Notes: generated from the sequence alone by a model not told the origin. Numbered from the stretch's first letter, positions 12,881-26,169 are shown. The stretch: 64,000 bases of DNA from Tolypocladium sp. Sup5 PDA-1 (GCA_000750105.3 JPHH03000014.1:620001-684000), one strand, 5' to 3'. Numbers and translations are program-made.

Positions 12881-15489
12881 ATGGCAGCAGCCCAGCAGCA
12901 GAACCTCGAGGACCTCGTCAAGGCCGTCGAGAACCACCATGAGCAGTACATCCGCAGCCTGCGCGGCCTGCACGACGGCCTGGGCGCGCGCAGGCGGGAG
13001 CGCGCAGACAGCCGCGGCACCGTCCCGGCGGCCATGACGCCGCCCCTGCGCGCGCTCACGAACCCGACCTTTATCAGTACCGCCGAGTCCAGCAGCAGCA
13101 ACAACATCGTCACGAGCTCATCGCACCCTCACCTGAGCCACCTCTTCTCCCTCCCCCGGCCCCGGCGCTCAACGCTCGAGACCACCGCCGAGCGGCCGCC
13201 CTCCCTCTTCCCGCCCTCCCCGCGGCCGCTGCCCCTGAACGGCCATGACTTCACCATCCTGCCCGACGAGGAGCTCTCCTTCATCCCGCTCCTCGACGCC
13301 ACGTCCGCCTCGCGCCAGGCCGCCGCCAGCAGCAGCGCCGCCGACGACGCCGACGCCGACGTCGCCGCGCCGCGCGCCCACCGGCCGCTCGTGCCCATGA
13401 GCTTTGCCCACGACGCGCTGTTGCGGCACCTGCGCGACGCCGACTTTGACGGCGACGGCTTGAGCCCCGTGCTGGAGGAGGCGCTGCGCCGGCGGCCGGA
13501 CATGGACCTCGCGGTGCCGTTCCGCGACTTTGCGGCGTTTGAGAGCGAGAGCTACGTCAGCGCGACGATTGAGGTGTACGAGGTGGCCGAGGACGCGACG
13601 GCGCGCAAGATGAGCCTCGACGTGGACGTTCAGGGGGCGTCGGGGGGCGTCAAGTACAACGGCGACGGCGTGCCTTGCGAGAGCCCGGACGGCATCGTGG
13701 ATGCGCCGACGGTGTGGGAGGCCGTCAAGGACGTCAACCTGGACGGCCAGGCCGTGGGACGCATCACGTACGTGGCTTCGTCCCCTCGCCTGGAGCATTG
13801 TATCGCGACCGAACCCCGCCGCTGACTCTCGTGATAGCATCGTCCAGGAGCCCACGCCCCTCATCCTCGCCGCCCTGCACCTCACCATGTCGCCGCACTT
13901 TGACATGTCCGAGCTCCTGAGCCACCTCCTCTCCGAGGCGCCCAACCGCGGCCGCACCCACGCCTTCATGCACCGCGCCTTTGAGCGCCCCCCGTCGCCC
14001 GCCATGCCCTACCCGTCATCGCTGCCGGCCCTGGACACCGCCAACGGCAGCGGCGCGTCGTCGTCGTCGTTTGCGCGCCTCCGCCAGCGGTCCTTCTTCT
14101 TCGTCTTCAAGTACTACACCTCGGTCGGCGAGGGCCTCGAGCCCGCGCCCTGGCAGCGCTTCGACAAGCGGCCCGTGGACAAGCGCCTCGGCGACCACAT
14201 CGACATCGCCGAGTGCAGCTCCGTCCTCGCGCTGTCGCTCGGCGGCGAGCCCACCAAGCCCCTGTGGATGCGCCCGCGCCGCGAGCGCGCAAAGGAAGGC
14301 TTCCTCTTCGACACCTTCGGTCCCTGGCACCTCCTTAGCATCCAGAGCTTCCCCGACGACCAGCACACGGTGCGCGGCGAGGACTTCCAGCAGAAGAGCT
14401 TCTACAACGGGCCCTACGCCTTTCTCGACCTGCTCGTCTCCGAGTACCGCGACGCGGGCAAGCGGAACCAGATCCTGCACGAGCGCATCACCAAGCTCAT
14501 CACGCCTCCGGTACTGACCCCTGACCCCTGTGTTCACGCACAAATGATGCCCCCAGGCCGGATACCTTGGGTATAAACCATTGCTGACGACAGACGCCCA
14601 GACCGAGTTCATGTTCGACCGCCGCCTCCGCGATAAGCTCCTCTTCGAGGACAAGCACTTCACCTACATCCGGCGCTACTTCTGGGCCTACAACACCCTC
14701 GCCGTCATCAACACGGGCATCAAGGCCATGGTCGCCGCCTACGTCGACACCTTCACCGACGACTTCTGGGCCGGCGCCCACCCGCTGCTCTGGCCGCACC
14801 CGGCCCCGGCCTCCCCCGAGGGCCTGGCCTACCGCGACCGCATGGCCGTCCTGCGCCGCGAGCTCGGCAAGGTCGTTGCCGAGCTGGGCGAGGTGCTCAA
14901 GCGCAACGAGCGCACCCGCAAGGAGATTGAGAACCTCCGGGACCAGCTCTTCAGCGGGAGCTCCATCAAGGAGAGCAGGCGCGCCATTGACCAGGGCGAC
15001 AACATCCAGATACTGACCATGATCAGCATGGTGTTTCTGCCTCTGACATTTGTTACCGTACGCTGGCCACGTCTCCTACAGCACCTGTAACCCACTAACA
15101 TAAACCCTTAGTCCGTCTTCGGCATCACCGAATTCACCATCCCGGCGACAGACTGGCGCTTCGCCGTCACCATGGTCCTAGTCTGCGTGCCCTTCATGCT
15201 CGTCGTCTTCCTCTTCCAGACGCGCACCTTCACCGTCCTCCTGCGCAAGATCCGCTCCGGCGCCTCCTACATCGCCGTTTCCCTGCCGTCGGCCCTCGCC
15301 GCGCGCCTCCGGGACCAGGGCGGCGGCAGCCCCTCGGACAGCCGGTGCACGGCGCCGCCGCGTGGCCGCAAGAGGAGGCTCATGGCTGCGGCCGAGGGCA
15401 GGGCCGAGGGCAGGGCGGACAGGTGGTGGAGGGGGTCGTGGGGCAGGCATGGCACGGGGGGAGAGGATGTGGATCTGGCCAAGGTGTAA
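12881..15489 (+). CDS. CorA-like two-TM membrane protein of fungal type
   Basis: Four exons (12881-13767, 13838-14510, 14602-15057, 15112-15489) encode about 797 residues. The N-terminal half is a soluble, partly low-complexity domain with no recognised fold. After residue 520 a long helical region (KLLFEDKHFTYIRRYFWAYN, ELGEVLKRNERTRKEIENL) leads to two membrane helices near 655-678 and 688-707. The helices are joined by a short loop, SVFGIT, followed by an acidic/polar TEFTIPATDW segment. This layout is the CorA-like fold seen in many fungal proteins. The Mg-channel signature GMN is replaced by GIT, so magnesium transport cannot be assumed. The third acceptor (14601) was chosen because only it keeps frame into TEFMFDRRLRDK. 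The gene is convergent with the RasGAP gene. Confidence 0.85.
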
Positions 15490-16242
15490 CTTGTAAGATT
15501 GGGTGGCATTCACGACTGCATGAGATTGTCAAGATGTATGTATCATGAGCATATGAGTGAACATTAGACAGGATAGATACCCCCGGTTACGTATCGTACA
15601 AATTCTCAAGCTGGCCGTCTCGCCCCCCGTGCACCGCCAATGACCAACTATTCCTTGGTCCATTCCCTGCTCAACCAGCATCGCACCACGGCCGCCGCTA
15701 CCTCTCCGCACCACCATTAAGTCGTATCCAAGCCGTGTCCCTCCCAGAGTCGGCGCGCGAGCCCCAACTCTCAACGCTGCCATTAGCCACGCAATCGCAC
15801 TCGGTGACCGCCGCCCAAAAGCAGCGCACATGGCATCAAGAACAATCCCGCGTAATCATTTACCGTCACTACTCATCCAATCGACGAGTGCTTCCACTCG
15901 ACCGAGCCTCTTACCAACATACACGCGTTTCAAGGAAAGAAAATCAAAAGCCTCCACCAAAGAAGCAGCAAAAGCAGTCTCCACGACGGGCCAGCCGAAG
16001 CAGAACAGATGACAAGAGAACCCTCCCCCAGTATTACCTAGTGTTTGTGTAGCCGTCGCCACTCGCAATCGAAGCAACAAAACGATGCGTTTCCTTCCGA
16101 AGCTGTCTTTAACGGTGCGTGAAATGAAACAAGAAAAGGCTTCCGTGGTATCAAGATGTTCGTTCCCTAACGCCAGAGGTGCCTTCTCGATATAGTCGTG
16201 GTACATTGATGAAAATGCGCAATCGGCGTCGTGTCGAGTCGC
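15490..16242. other. convergent intergenic region
   Basis: This is the 3' space between two convergent genes. It presumably holds both 3' UTRs and poly(A) sites. No gene is supported. Confidence 0.5.
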
Positions 16243-18819
16243 TTACCACCCCTTCTTCCGCGCAAATCGCTTGTTGAGAAGGGCGAGCACCTTGGGCACG
16301 TTGAACTGGACGTACTCGAGGTCGAGCTCGTCCTGGTTGTCCTTTTGCATTTCGAGCAAGTCGTCGAGCTTGAGATCCAGCTCCAGGAGCCCGCGATTTC
16401 GGCCTAGTGCGTGTTAGAGAGTCTCGCATAGTCGGCAGGAGGTGTCCACGCTTACCCTTGTAGTGCAATGAGATGACAAACGTCCCAGGAAGGGGGCTCG
16501 TGAAGTTGAAGTAGATGTTGGCCCGTCTGTTATCCGGGACATTACTCTTCTGAATCACGCCCTCCTTTTCAAGCTGCTGGTGCGTAAACTTGTACGGGCC
16601 CAGCACCTGCTGCTTCTGCTGCTTTCGCTTCGTCCCCTCGCTCTGCGACCGCACGTTGTGGAGGTAGCTCTTGTACGTCTCCAGCTGGGTGACGAGATAC
16701 GTGTTATGGTCCCGAATGGTCTTGTACACCTCGTCGAGCTTCTGCGTCTCTACAATGACGCCCTCCTTGAGCGATCCCAGGTGCTGCAGCTCCTGTTCCA
16801 CTTCATCGCGCAGGAGATCAAACTGGTCGCTCTTGTCAATGACACCGAGCTCCTGGAGCTGAGACAGAAGCTCCATGGCCCGGATGCCCTTGCGGACCAT
16901 GACGGCGTCGTTGCGGCTCGTGGCCGCGGCGTCGGCAACTCGCTCCAGTCGAAGGGGCCGCCTTAGCACGGCGCTGCTCTGCGGGATGGAGCGCATAATC
17001 TGCACGAAGATGGACTTGGCTTCCATAAAGAACACTTCCTCCTGTGTAATGTCGAGCGCGGCTGTCAGGTCATCAATGGCCGTCTCCCATCTGCTAAATA
17101 GCGGCAGGTTGATAACCCTATTCTCCTTGCGCGGTACCTGGGCTGGGGCGGCGCCAAGCTCGGAAATGATGATGGCCAGGTGCGAGTTTTCGTCCTTGCA
17201 CATCTCCGGGTGGTGCTTGTCGATCAGAGCATGCATGGCGTAGATTTCGTTGAGCGTAATGTCGAGCTCGAGGTCCTTCTTGGAGAGCGCCACGTAGTTG
17301 TCCATTTCCAGGCTCTCGTAGAAGTCGCTCACCTCGCAGAGGTCGAGCATGAACTTGTTGATCCTGTCCTTGTTCTGGTGAATAAACGGCTGCAGCTTGG
17401 CCATGTATGGCTCCTTGGCATAAGATGGCTTGTTTGCCAGGTTCTGGAGCATCTTGGCGATCAGGGTCAGCGTCCGTCGCGGTCGCTCGGCCGGCGTTCC
17501 GTCAATGAGCATGTACGACTTGGGGGTGACAATGGCCGGGTTGATGAACCGCAGGAAAAAGAAGCCGCCAATCAGCGTGCAAATGACCTGGTCGTTGGCG
17601 TCCGGATACTTGCGCTTCGTCAAGCTCCGAATCTGCTTGCAGATCCAGCGGATGCCGTACGGGGCCTCATCCAAGCCCTCGATGATGGTCGTGAGGAAGT
17701 TGTTGGCGATTTCGGTCAACATGGCCAACCTCGGCTCGATGATGGCCTGGACCTGGGGATTCTCGGCCGCCTGCTCGGCCGTGATTCCCTTTGGCAAGTG
17801 GGACGGCAGTGTCCCAGTATCCTGCTCTATCTGCTCAACCATGCGCTCATACACCTTGAGCGGGTTGATCTCCAAGTCCAAGTCTTTGAGCTCGATCAGG
17901 CCGTTGATTCTATCAGCCAGCACTGTCTTGAGGAAACTCTGACCGGGCCCTCGCCGAGTGTAAGTCGTCATCATTCGCGAGACGGGCGTGTTTGCGCGAA
18001 GAAGAGACGAATAGTCGGGCGTGTTGTCAAACTGGTAGGTAAGCACAGACTGGGCCAGGTTAGCAAAGGAGGGCGACTGCTAGTGATGGGTTGGCACTGT
18101 ACTGACCTGGAACATGGTGAGGAGCAGATGCTCCTCTCTGCTCTCGTACTGGTTTCCGTAGATTGTAAACATGACGGTCTGCAGCAGCGAATCTATCTCG
18201 GCCATGGAGACCAGCCTGCAGAGGTGGGCAATGTGCCTCGGCTCGGACTGCAGGAGAAACATGAGGTTTCCGTATTTCTGGGTCTTGTCGTCGTTGGGGA
18301 AGAAGCCCTCCTGCATATCGGTGGCGTCTTCGAGATGGCTGGCGACTTCGTTTTGCTGCGGTACGAGTCAGAACCTGAAATTGCGGCTACGAATCACGGA
18401 GCGCAGCGACTTACCTCCTCAAGTGCCATTCGATTCGCGATCAGGAGAGCGATTCGCGAGTCGAGGTATCGCACATCCTTTTCGAGGACGAAGTTCTTCT
18501 TGGACTGGGATGAGATCTTGGACTTTAGTTCCCGGAGAATCTTTTGGGCTACACAATGAATAATGACGGTTAGCGATGGGAACTGGTTGCGGGCTGGAGT
18601 CGGGTTCTGCTGGGCACCTTTGGCAAGGTCGTCCTCAATTTGCATCTCGCCCTCGTTGGCCGACATGGACATGTACAGCGCGGACATGGAGTACCGCTTC
18701 GACTGGCGCGCCGAGCGCGTGCCATCGTAGGAAGACATGGTGTTCTGGCGCGACAGTGGCTGAAAGGACGACGAAGAGGCAGTGGAAGCTCGTGATGGCG
18801 TCTGTAGCATGACGGGCAT
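16243..18819 (-). CDS. Ras GTPase-activating protein, Gap1/Sar1 type
   Basis: Five exons (18819-18618, 18548-18415, 18355-18107, 18049-16456, 16403-16243) encode about 779 residues. After a Ser/Thr-rich leader comes a conserved coil (AQKILRELKSKISSQSKKNF) and then the RasGAP domain, with LLRANTPVSRMMTTYTRRGP and the hallmark FFFLRFINPAIVTPK. A RasGAP C-terminal domain follows (YKFTHQQLEKEGVI, NIYFNFTSPLPGTFVISLHY), and the protein ends ARKKGW. This arrangement matches fission yeast Gap1 and its filamentous orthologues, which switch Ras1 off in polarity, mating and hyphal growth. Intron 1 (18617-18549) is 69 nt, in frame and stop-free, so a retained form could be translated; the spliced form restores the conserved LAKAQKILREL. 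The stop at 16243 follows a final 161-nt exon. Confidence 0.9.
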
Positions 18820-21800
18820 GGTGAGCCGGAGCGGGGCAACGGCTGGTAGCAGGGGGGAGATGCGGATTCAGGCCGCTTGGAGCCTCAGATTCCTCTCAGG
18901 AATGCAGTCGATGGCAAGAGGTGCGGGTACGGGAGGCCCCGACGATGGTTTTGGGTAAATTGTAGCCGGCTCGCTCGACGTGGACGGCTGCCAGATGGGG
19001 AGTCGGACACGGAAAGGGGGTCAACCAGCTGGTGTGGGCAAAACGGTCGATGCGAGAGCATTTATGTTGCGAGACTCTGCGGCTGCGGCCAGAGATGGTT
19101 CAGGACGGAAATACGATGGCGGCCGTCGAGGTATGATGGCTTCGAGCGGGCGTGGTGCTGGCGCAAATTGAGCCACAGCTGCGACGTTGTATATCTGCCT
19201 GCGTTTTGGGCGCCGGAAGCCGCTGCGTGAAGCCAAAGTATGTGATGCGGGAAGACCCGACAGAACTCGATCGAGTCGCGCGCTCGCTATTTGACTCGAC
19301 ACCGGCTGTTGGATGTATTAATAACAGGAGGCGGGCTCGGCTGATGGTGCGAGCGAGTGTGCTGGAGAACGAGTCGCTGTTCTTTGTCGGGCGCTCGGGT
19401 GAGACGTCGGGTTCGATTCGAGAGGGGCGTTGGCGGCTTGGGCGAGGCCGTTTTGCTACAGGCAAGCGTCCTCCGAGGCGCGCGCCAACAGCGAGCTCTG
19501 GGTGGGATTCGAGCGACAAACGGAACGCCGTCGCGAGGAGGTGTCGAGTCGGATGATTTGGTGGTAGGGAGGGAGGGAGGGGGGTTGTACGCTGGTGATG
19601 GTGGTTCTGGTGGTGATGGAGAAGGATGGAGTTCGGGAGTCAGAGGAGGCGAGTGGGAGCGAAATTGGGAGCGAGAAGTGGATAAGTGCGCCAACAGAAG
19701 GCGGGCCGTGGCTGCCGGAAGGAGAGTTGTGCGAGTCCCAGACAGACAGTCTTGGCCTCTGTGACGAGGGAGGGAGACGAGGAGGAGAAAGAGGGGAAAC
19801 GGGTTGGATGCTGGGCCTCAGGGGAATGACCTGGACACACCCACGCGCTCACGCAGTCCTCAGTCGCTGCCGCTGGGCCCTTCAAGTGCCCTCAAGTGCC
19901 CTCAAGTGCCCGCAACGGCAGAGGCCAGGCCCGCAAGGGCAAGGCCAGGCACCTGCTCCGGCCCGCGGCTACTCCTATTCCAGGTCTAGGCGGGCGGGCT
20001 AATACAGGTACGGCACGACAACCTGTGGAGAAGCGCAGTTTGTGCACGCGCGCGAGGTGGCGCCCAGGTTCGGTGCGAGTCGGTACCTTTTCTTGGCCAC
20101 AGGGCACGGCCGCGACGATGAAGGTCTGCCTCTTCGTATCGCGTGGGCGATGACGACACAGGAGGGGAGGGGAGCCCGTAGGGGGGGTCTCGGGGTGCAG
20201 AAAGATAGGGGCAGCGGAAGGACCAGCGCCGTGGAAGATAACGTGATTTGCTCCTGCGCGCAGCGGCGACGCCAATCTTTGCGACCGCCGACGACACGTC
20301 ACTTGGCATTTCCTTTCTGCCGACAGCCTCAATATCGGTCACTTTGTGCCGTTGCGGCCCTGGCAGCCGCCTCTTTGCGCCGTCCGAAGACTGAGTGTCG
20401 CAAATGCATGCCCGTCGCCCACCCTGGTTTGCCTGGCTGGGCCTGGCATCGACTCTCGACCCTCGACCCTCGACCCTCGGGGCCCCGGCGGGCCTGCCAG
20501 GCACGGCGCTGCCCCCTGCTCATCAACCGTCAAGCCCACCTCGCTCTGGAGTCGAGAGGGGCAGCCAGGGTCCCTGGCTTGCCTGGCATTGTGATGTGCT
20601 GGGGGTGCCTGAGCACGGGCAAGCGTGCGTCTCTTCGAGTAGGCCCTCATCATGGAGGCTCTCTGTTGGGCTCAACCGGGCTGCTCTGGGAGCTGCGGGC
20701 AGCGATTCTCCCTCATTCCGCAGCCCTGGGCTGCTGCGCTACATAGGCACTAGTCGGCTCGTCTTTGCTCCACGATGGAGTTGCAGGCAATGCTATAGCC
20801 GCTGCTGCGTATAGCATTTGGTGACACGCCTGCATGCTGCCAAATTGCTTGGAAACCTTGATGCAAGGGCGCTCAGCCGAGGCTCATCCAGCGCCTACAG
20901 GTGCTTGAGCCATTGGTCCTCCTCTCGTTGATGTTGCACATGTTGCCCATCGTGGCTGCAGCTGTACGGAGCACAGCGACGTTCTTGCCGGGCATCCTGG
21001 CGCGTCAACGCAGGGCATCTTCGATACGGCGATACCCCAGGTCGATTGGATGCCTCTCCACTCCGACGCTGCCAGGATCTCGTTGGGGGCCAGGCCAGCC
21101 CTGCCAGCTTTGACCCTGTGGCATAGGCTTTGAGGTTTTGCCCAATGGATTTCAGCGGGCGCAGAGTCCAGTCAGGCTGCAGACTCTGTCGTGCATGGCT
21201 GGCGGTCGTGCTTCATACCTACAGTATGTATTCGTACAAGCGTATGCATGCTCTTTCAACAGAGTCCACCCGAATTTACGCACTGCGAGAAGTCTGTCAA
21301 GTGGAAAGGGATCCATTTCCTGCAAGCCAACGACGAGTCCCTGCATGCAGTGCTGGGTCGTCCATGTCAAGCGAATGACTCACGTGCAGCTCGCCGTGTT
21401 TGGCATCGTTTGTCTTCAACTTCCAGTTCTCTTTGTCTCTGGCGTTTTAGGACCAGCAGTCCAGTGCCGCTCGGTGACAGGCCAAGGGGGCCCCAGAGGC
21501 CAGCCATGTTTCACCGTCAGACATTCTCTGCCGTGCGCTGAGATTATTCCCAGCTTTGATCCGCCAGGCTTCCCTTGAGAGCTAAAAATATCAACCAGAG
21601 CTTTCGAGATGCAAGATGCGTCCGCCTGCCATCAGTTGCTTTTTTGCTTTGTGTCGCCTCGAAAACCTCACCGGTCGGCCGTGTCCAAGGCACGGCCCCA
21701 CCGCATGTCTCATCCCGCTTCTCTGGATGCGAGCCTTGTTGCCTTGGTCACTCCCTGGCACCAAGTAAGCTACGGACACGAAGTACGGAGTAGAGAGTAC

Positions 21801-23974
21801 AAGTCCTGCAGGTGGCTGGTTTGAGATTGGAGAATCATGCAGACGACGACCCTTCGTGCGCTTGCAGGCGCTGTTTTTGGCATACTCGTACTCGTAGAGA
21901 CTGCCAGCATCCTTGCGACGGCACTGTGGGACGACGACACTTCGTCTCGGCAGCATCCGAACATAGGCGAGTGCCACGACTCACCGTGTGTCAGGCTCCG
22001 GTGATTGTACAGTAATAATAACTGTACCGCTTCCAATTGGCATCACGCGACCTGGGCTCCCTGCTGGATAACCATGGCTCCCGCACACAACAGGCTTCGA
22101 TTTCTCCATTTGGCCCGGCTCTTGGCATGGACCAGCGTGGCGCTCTCAGGTCCCAACGGCAATACGAGAAGGAATCCGGCATGTCTTTTCTCGCGACTAG
22201 AGGCGCTTGCTGGTGAGGCACGAGGTCCCTGGGCCAGCTGAAACACATCTTCACACTGGTCGACAGTGATCAACGAGGACCAAAGACGGGTTTCTCATCA
22301 ACAGTCGCCCAGTGCCCAACGGCCCCGTGGAGTCAATCCCACCTGTCAAGGAATCTCTAGCATATTTGAGTTCGCGCCGTCAACGTTCCCCGGCGCAGAT
22401 CGCCGCTATCGCGCTGTCAGGCTGGGGTTGAGTTTAGCCCCGAACCGACCGCAGCATTGTCTCTTTGCTTCCTCTTCTGTCAAACAATACATCCCTAATT
22501 CCACGCCCGGCGAACCATCCTTGGCCAGTTGCGCACATGCTGAACCAAAAGTGTGTCGCTGGTCTCTGTCGTTCGCATCGGCGCTTTGCTCCCTCAATGC
22601 AGGTATCACATTTGCAACCACCACTCGGCGGCCAAAGCAGCGCCACTGACTCGGTCGACATTAATCTCCCCGGCCCGGATCTCTCACAGACAAACATGCA
22701 TAACGCCGCAGTACTGTTGTTTCCCTGGGCAATTTGGAATGCCGACAAACGGTGTTTTCACTCGGAGCCGTCGGACAGGGTCTCTGCCTCAGGTTCCCCT
22801 CGAAGGGTCGGAATGGCCGAGAGGAGGACAGCCGCCCGGGTCCCTGAAACGACAATCCGTGCGCAGAGTAACTCCTTCGCTCGCCTGACCGCGCACGTCG
22901 CCTGACATCGGCTCTTTCTTATCGCCAGTCCAGTCCCGAGTTCGTCTCGTTTCGGTGTTGGGAGGCCGCATGATGGCCCATGTTTCAAGTCTTGGGATGT
23001 GGTTTCTAGTGCCTTTCTCGAAGGACCTCTTGCACGCTCTGGCTGCGGCGGGTCAGTGGCTGGATGATACGTTGATGGCGTCGATCGCGGTGTTGCTGCG
23101 ACAGTCGGAAGACGACGGGGCATACGTCGACTGGTGGACGAGGCAGTTGCTGTCAAATCTGCCACGACTGTGATGTGAATGCTGTCTTCGGCTCAGCAAA
23201 TCAATATGATATGCTTTACCAGTCGGATATGCGCCATCCCAATGACTCGGCATCCAAGCATCGTCATGCCCGTCTCATACTTGAATGCCCGGCAAGGGAT
23301 AAGCGGTGCTCGCAGCCGTACTCTGATGCCGATGAACTTGATCATCTTCCCACGGCTACGGATATCATCTTCTGCTGTCCGCTAGTTCCTGTGGTATTAT
23401 CCCTCGGTTTATCTACCGCCGAAGTCAACAACCCAGGCATCCTTGTCTCAGTCAATCGAGACGTTCGGCTTAGCACCACCACAGACAACCATCGAATCAT
23501 GACATTGGTGGGGTGTATTTCGACGCTGCCGTCCATTTCTGCAGCAGACCAGATGGTGTCTCCAGCTTCGCACAGCATATTATAAGTGTCACGGACATGG
23601 AGTCAACGTATACTAGTCATGGATCGATTTGATGTTGGGCATCCAACTTCAATATCGGGTACCCATGCATCAAATCAGGGTCACGTGCGGGTTGCTGGGA
23701 AGTCGGGACACCAAAGGGAACCATTCATCAATATCCTTGTGCGACGGCTTGACGATACCACTTCATGTCGCTCATATCATCGGTTTGCGCTTCAACCACC
23801 GCCACTGGAATCTTCCCGTCGACGCGCTCAGAGCCGAGCACCACAACGCTCAATAACCTGGAGTCTAGGCACGTCAATTCCAGTTGCAACTGCTACAACA
23901 AACCCTTCCTCTCCCTGGGCGGTCACCGAGCTGAAGATCAGTGTGATTTTGTTCTTTTCTTGAGCCTGGAAACC
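18820..23974. other. 5.2-kb gene-poor region
   Basis: No intact gene is supported. The part next to the RasGAP start (18820-19850) is purine-rich on the plus strand and probably holds its promoter and leader. Short tandem repeats occur at 19881-19911 (10-bp unit CCTCAAGTGC, three copies) and about 20453-20480 (7-bp unit CTCGACC, three copies). Between 22.95 and 23.85 kb there are weak traces of a decayed protease-like ORF (see findings). The many open frames here are short and overlap on both strands, as expected of GC-rich noncoding DNA. Confidence 0.5.
19881..19911. repeat. 10-bp tandem repeat, three units
   Basis: The unit CCTCAAGTGC is repeated three times (the first unit starts CTTC...), in noncoding DNA upstream of the RasGAP gene. 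A second short tandem array, CTCGACC x3, lies at about 20453-20480. Confidence 0.8.
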
Positions 23975-25387
23975 ATGGACGACGAGGGTAGCGACAGGTG
24001 CTATTTTACAAGCCTCCCTCCCGAGCTCATTGAGGCAGTCCTTCTGCAGCTGGACGATGTCCATGCCCTGGTTTGGGCAATGCGCTGTTGCAAGACAATT
24101 CATTCGGCCGTTAAGCACCCAATGACCCTAGCACGGCACATTTGGCGGCAGTCGATGTCCGAAGAAGGAGCACGATTAGCCATCACCTGTTACCTTTCCA
24201 CAAGGTTTCGGTCGCTATTGCTCTATGACGATTGGGAGGTCATTTTTGCCGGTCCTGAATATAACGACCTCTTTCACGAAGCGTCCGCGGAAATGGGCAT
24301 TGGGGATTTACTCAAGATGAATTGCTTGAACCTGATTGTAAAGGACTTCGTCTCCGACTTTGCGGATGCGGCCTTTCCACTCCTCGGCGACACCAGACAC
24401 GGGCCGGCCAAGCCTCTCTCTGTGGCCGAGTTCGGCCGCATCCATCGGGCGTTCTACATGGCGGAGTTGTTTTTTACTGTGTTTCGCTGCCAGAACTACA
24501 CGATTGATGTCATCGGAGACCGTGAGCGGCAGTTCTTCAGTCTCCATTCGCCATGGGTTAATGAGCAGGTTGCCTGCGTCCATGACTTTCTTGCGGAAGT
24601 GCTAGAGCCAGGTGCGTTCTGAGGATCTGTTCTCCACACCATTGCGGTCTGACTATTGTAGCATTCTATGAAGTCGCGGCGCACGACATTGAAGCTGGCG
24701 CTCGGTCAATCGACTGGCTTGAGGGTCCAAGGGAAAACCGCTGGAAACAACTGGCTGTAAGTTCAGCCTCACAGCCGTCTGCCAATATTTACTCATAAAT
24801 GCTACAAGATGTCGGGCGGATTGCGCTTCACCTATCGGGTTAGCCATGCGCCCACCTATGAGGACCAAAGGGGCTTCTTCCATGGGATTTTCGGGACAGA
24901 TTTGACATCCTTGGCGGATAGTCTCAAGCATTCAACTCAAACGCGCCCATTTCGGCCAGAGCCGCTCTCCGAGTACCCAGAGGAGGCTCTCCAGGCATTT
25001 ACAAGGCACAAAGACGCATGCGACGCAGATGTCGGTCCATACGAGTCGTGGTTCCGAGCACACCGCGACAAAGGCGACTCCAGGTTTGTCTTTCTGGCCG
25101 ACTGTGCGTCGCTGCGCAGGATGGGCTACGTGATGTGGGATCACGCGCGCCTCATGGAAGCAGAGTGGTGGGAGCGGTTCGATATTCTCGTAGCGCAGGG
25201 GACTGATGAAGAGGACAGCGACTTCGAGCGCGAGCAGCGCGAGGATATGCTGGAATCATTTGAAGCGAGATCTAAGCTGTGGCACCAGGGAGCTCGGGGA
25301 TATTGGGACCCCGACGATGCTAGCTGGATCGTCTGGCCGGATAGCGGCAGTGGTGGTGGCCAGTTCACGGACACGGATTCCGACTAA
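23975..25387 (+). CDS. F-box-like protein, fungal lineage-specific
   Basis: Three exons (23975-24611, 24662-24756, 24809-25387) with introns of 50 and 52 nt encode about 436 residues. The N-terminus, YFTSLPPELIEAVLLQLDD followed by ALVWAMRCCKTIHSAVKHP, has the spacing of an F-box (LPxE...I...L). F-box proteins dock substrates to SCF ubiquitin ligases through Skp1. The rest has no known domain but resembles the tail of the large fungal F-box families (YYARL-like helices; GYVMWDHARLMEAEWWERFD near the end). The C-terminus is acidic (FTDTDSD). The ATG at 23975 is preferred to upstream in-frame codons because the F-box starts about 12 residues later. The first donor uses GTGCGT; all joins keep frame. 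The neighbouring downstream gene also begins with an F-box-like motif. Confidence 0.75.
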
Positions 25388-26169
25388 ATGCAGGGCTTGC
25401 GATAATGCCCTTATAACGCCCGTATTGTCGAGAAAACCCTAGAAGCGAGGGGTCCTGTCAGTCATTGTCGGTAGGTATCCCGGGCGAGCATAGAACTCTG
25501 TGGTCTCCATTCACCTCCTTTGTCAAACTGAGTTTATGACGTGCCGCAAAACGAGGGCCGAGCAGGGCAACGCAAAAACTGTTGACATTTATCTACTTGA
25601 ACAACTGAATCTGATCTCTTTTATCAGTGCCGTTGGAGCTGCGCATCGGCAAGGCCTGCAGGATTTGCCCTCAGTGAGGCCGGAGGCACGACGGAGGGGC
25701 CCGGCGCCCACGCCGCCGTGGTCTTGATGACGTCAATGACGCGAGATGACGATGACGGCATGTGTGCCAACAGCTTGCTTGACTATTGAAGTAGAGTCTG
25801 GCAATGAGGGTACGAAATATCAACTAACACGCACACAGTTCTTCGCCGCCGCTTCATTCACTTTGCTCAATATGCGATATGTCTTCAGTCACATCGTTTG
25901 CTCTACGGCTATATCATGAACACATAGTGAGGACTGCAGACAGGAAATAACAAGGAGAAGGTGAATCGGAGTAGTCTGCATGAACTAAAGGACGCAGAAC
26001 TAGTATAAAGGAGCGACGAGGCCCGTCTATCCACTCATGCTGCACATTTGTATTACACTCACCGATCACCCAGGCATCCCAATTAGAAACACCAGCTTCT
26101 CCGTGCTATAATCGACTAATACTTGACCCGTCGCCCCCTCCTATCCAGTATCCGATACAGCTTGCAACC
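25388..26169. other. intergenic region
   Basis: Nothing coding was recognised. The sequence just upstream of 26170 is AT-richer and probably the promoter of the ankyrin gene; a TATAAAGG-like string lies near 26004. Confidence 0.4.

Noticed and set aside
17180..18559. A 459-codon plus-strand frame opposite the RasGAP gene
   Set aside because: The minus strand encodes a conserved RasGAP with introns; the plus frame has no family sequence.
20400..20620. GC-rich repeats near 20.4-20.6 kb as a CRISPR-like array
   Set aside because: Units are 7-10 bp without spacers; this is simple tandem repeat DNA in a eukaryote.
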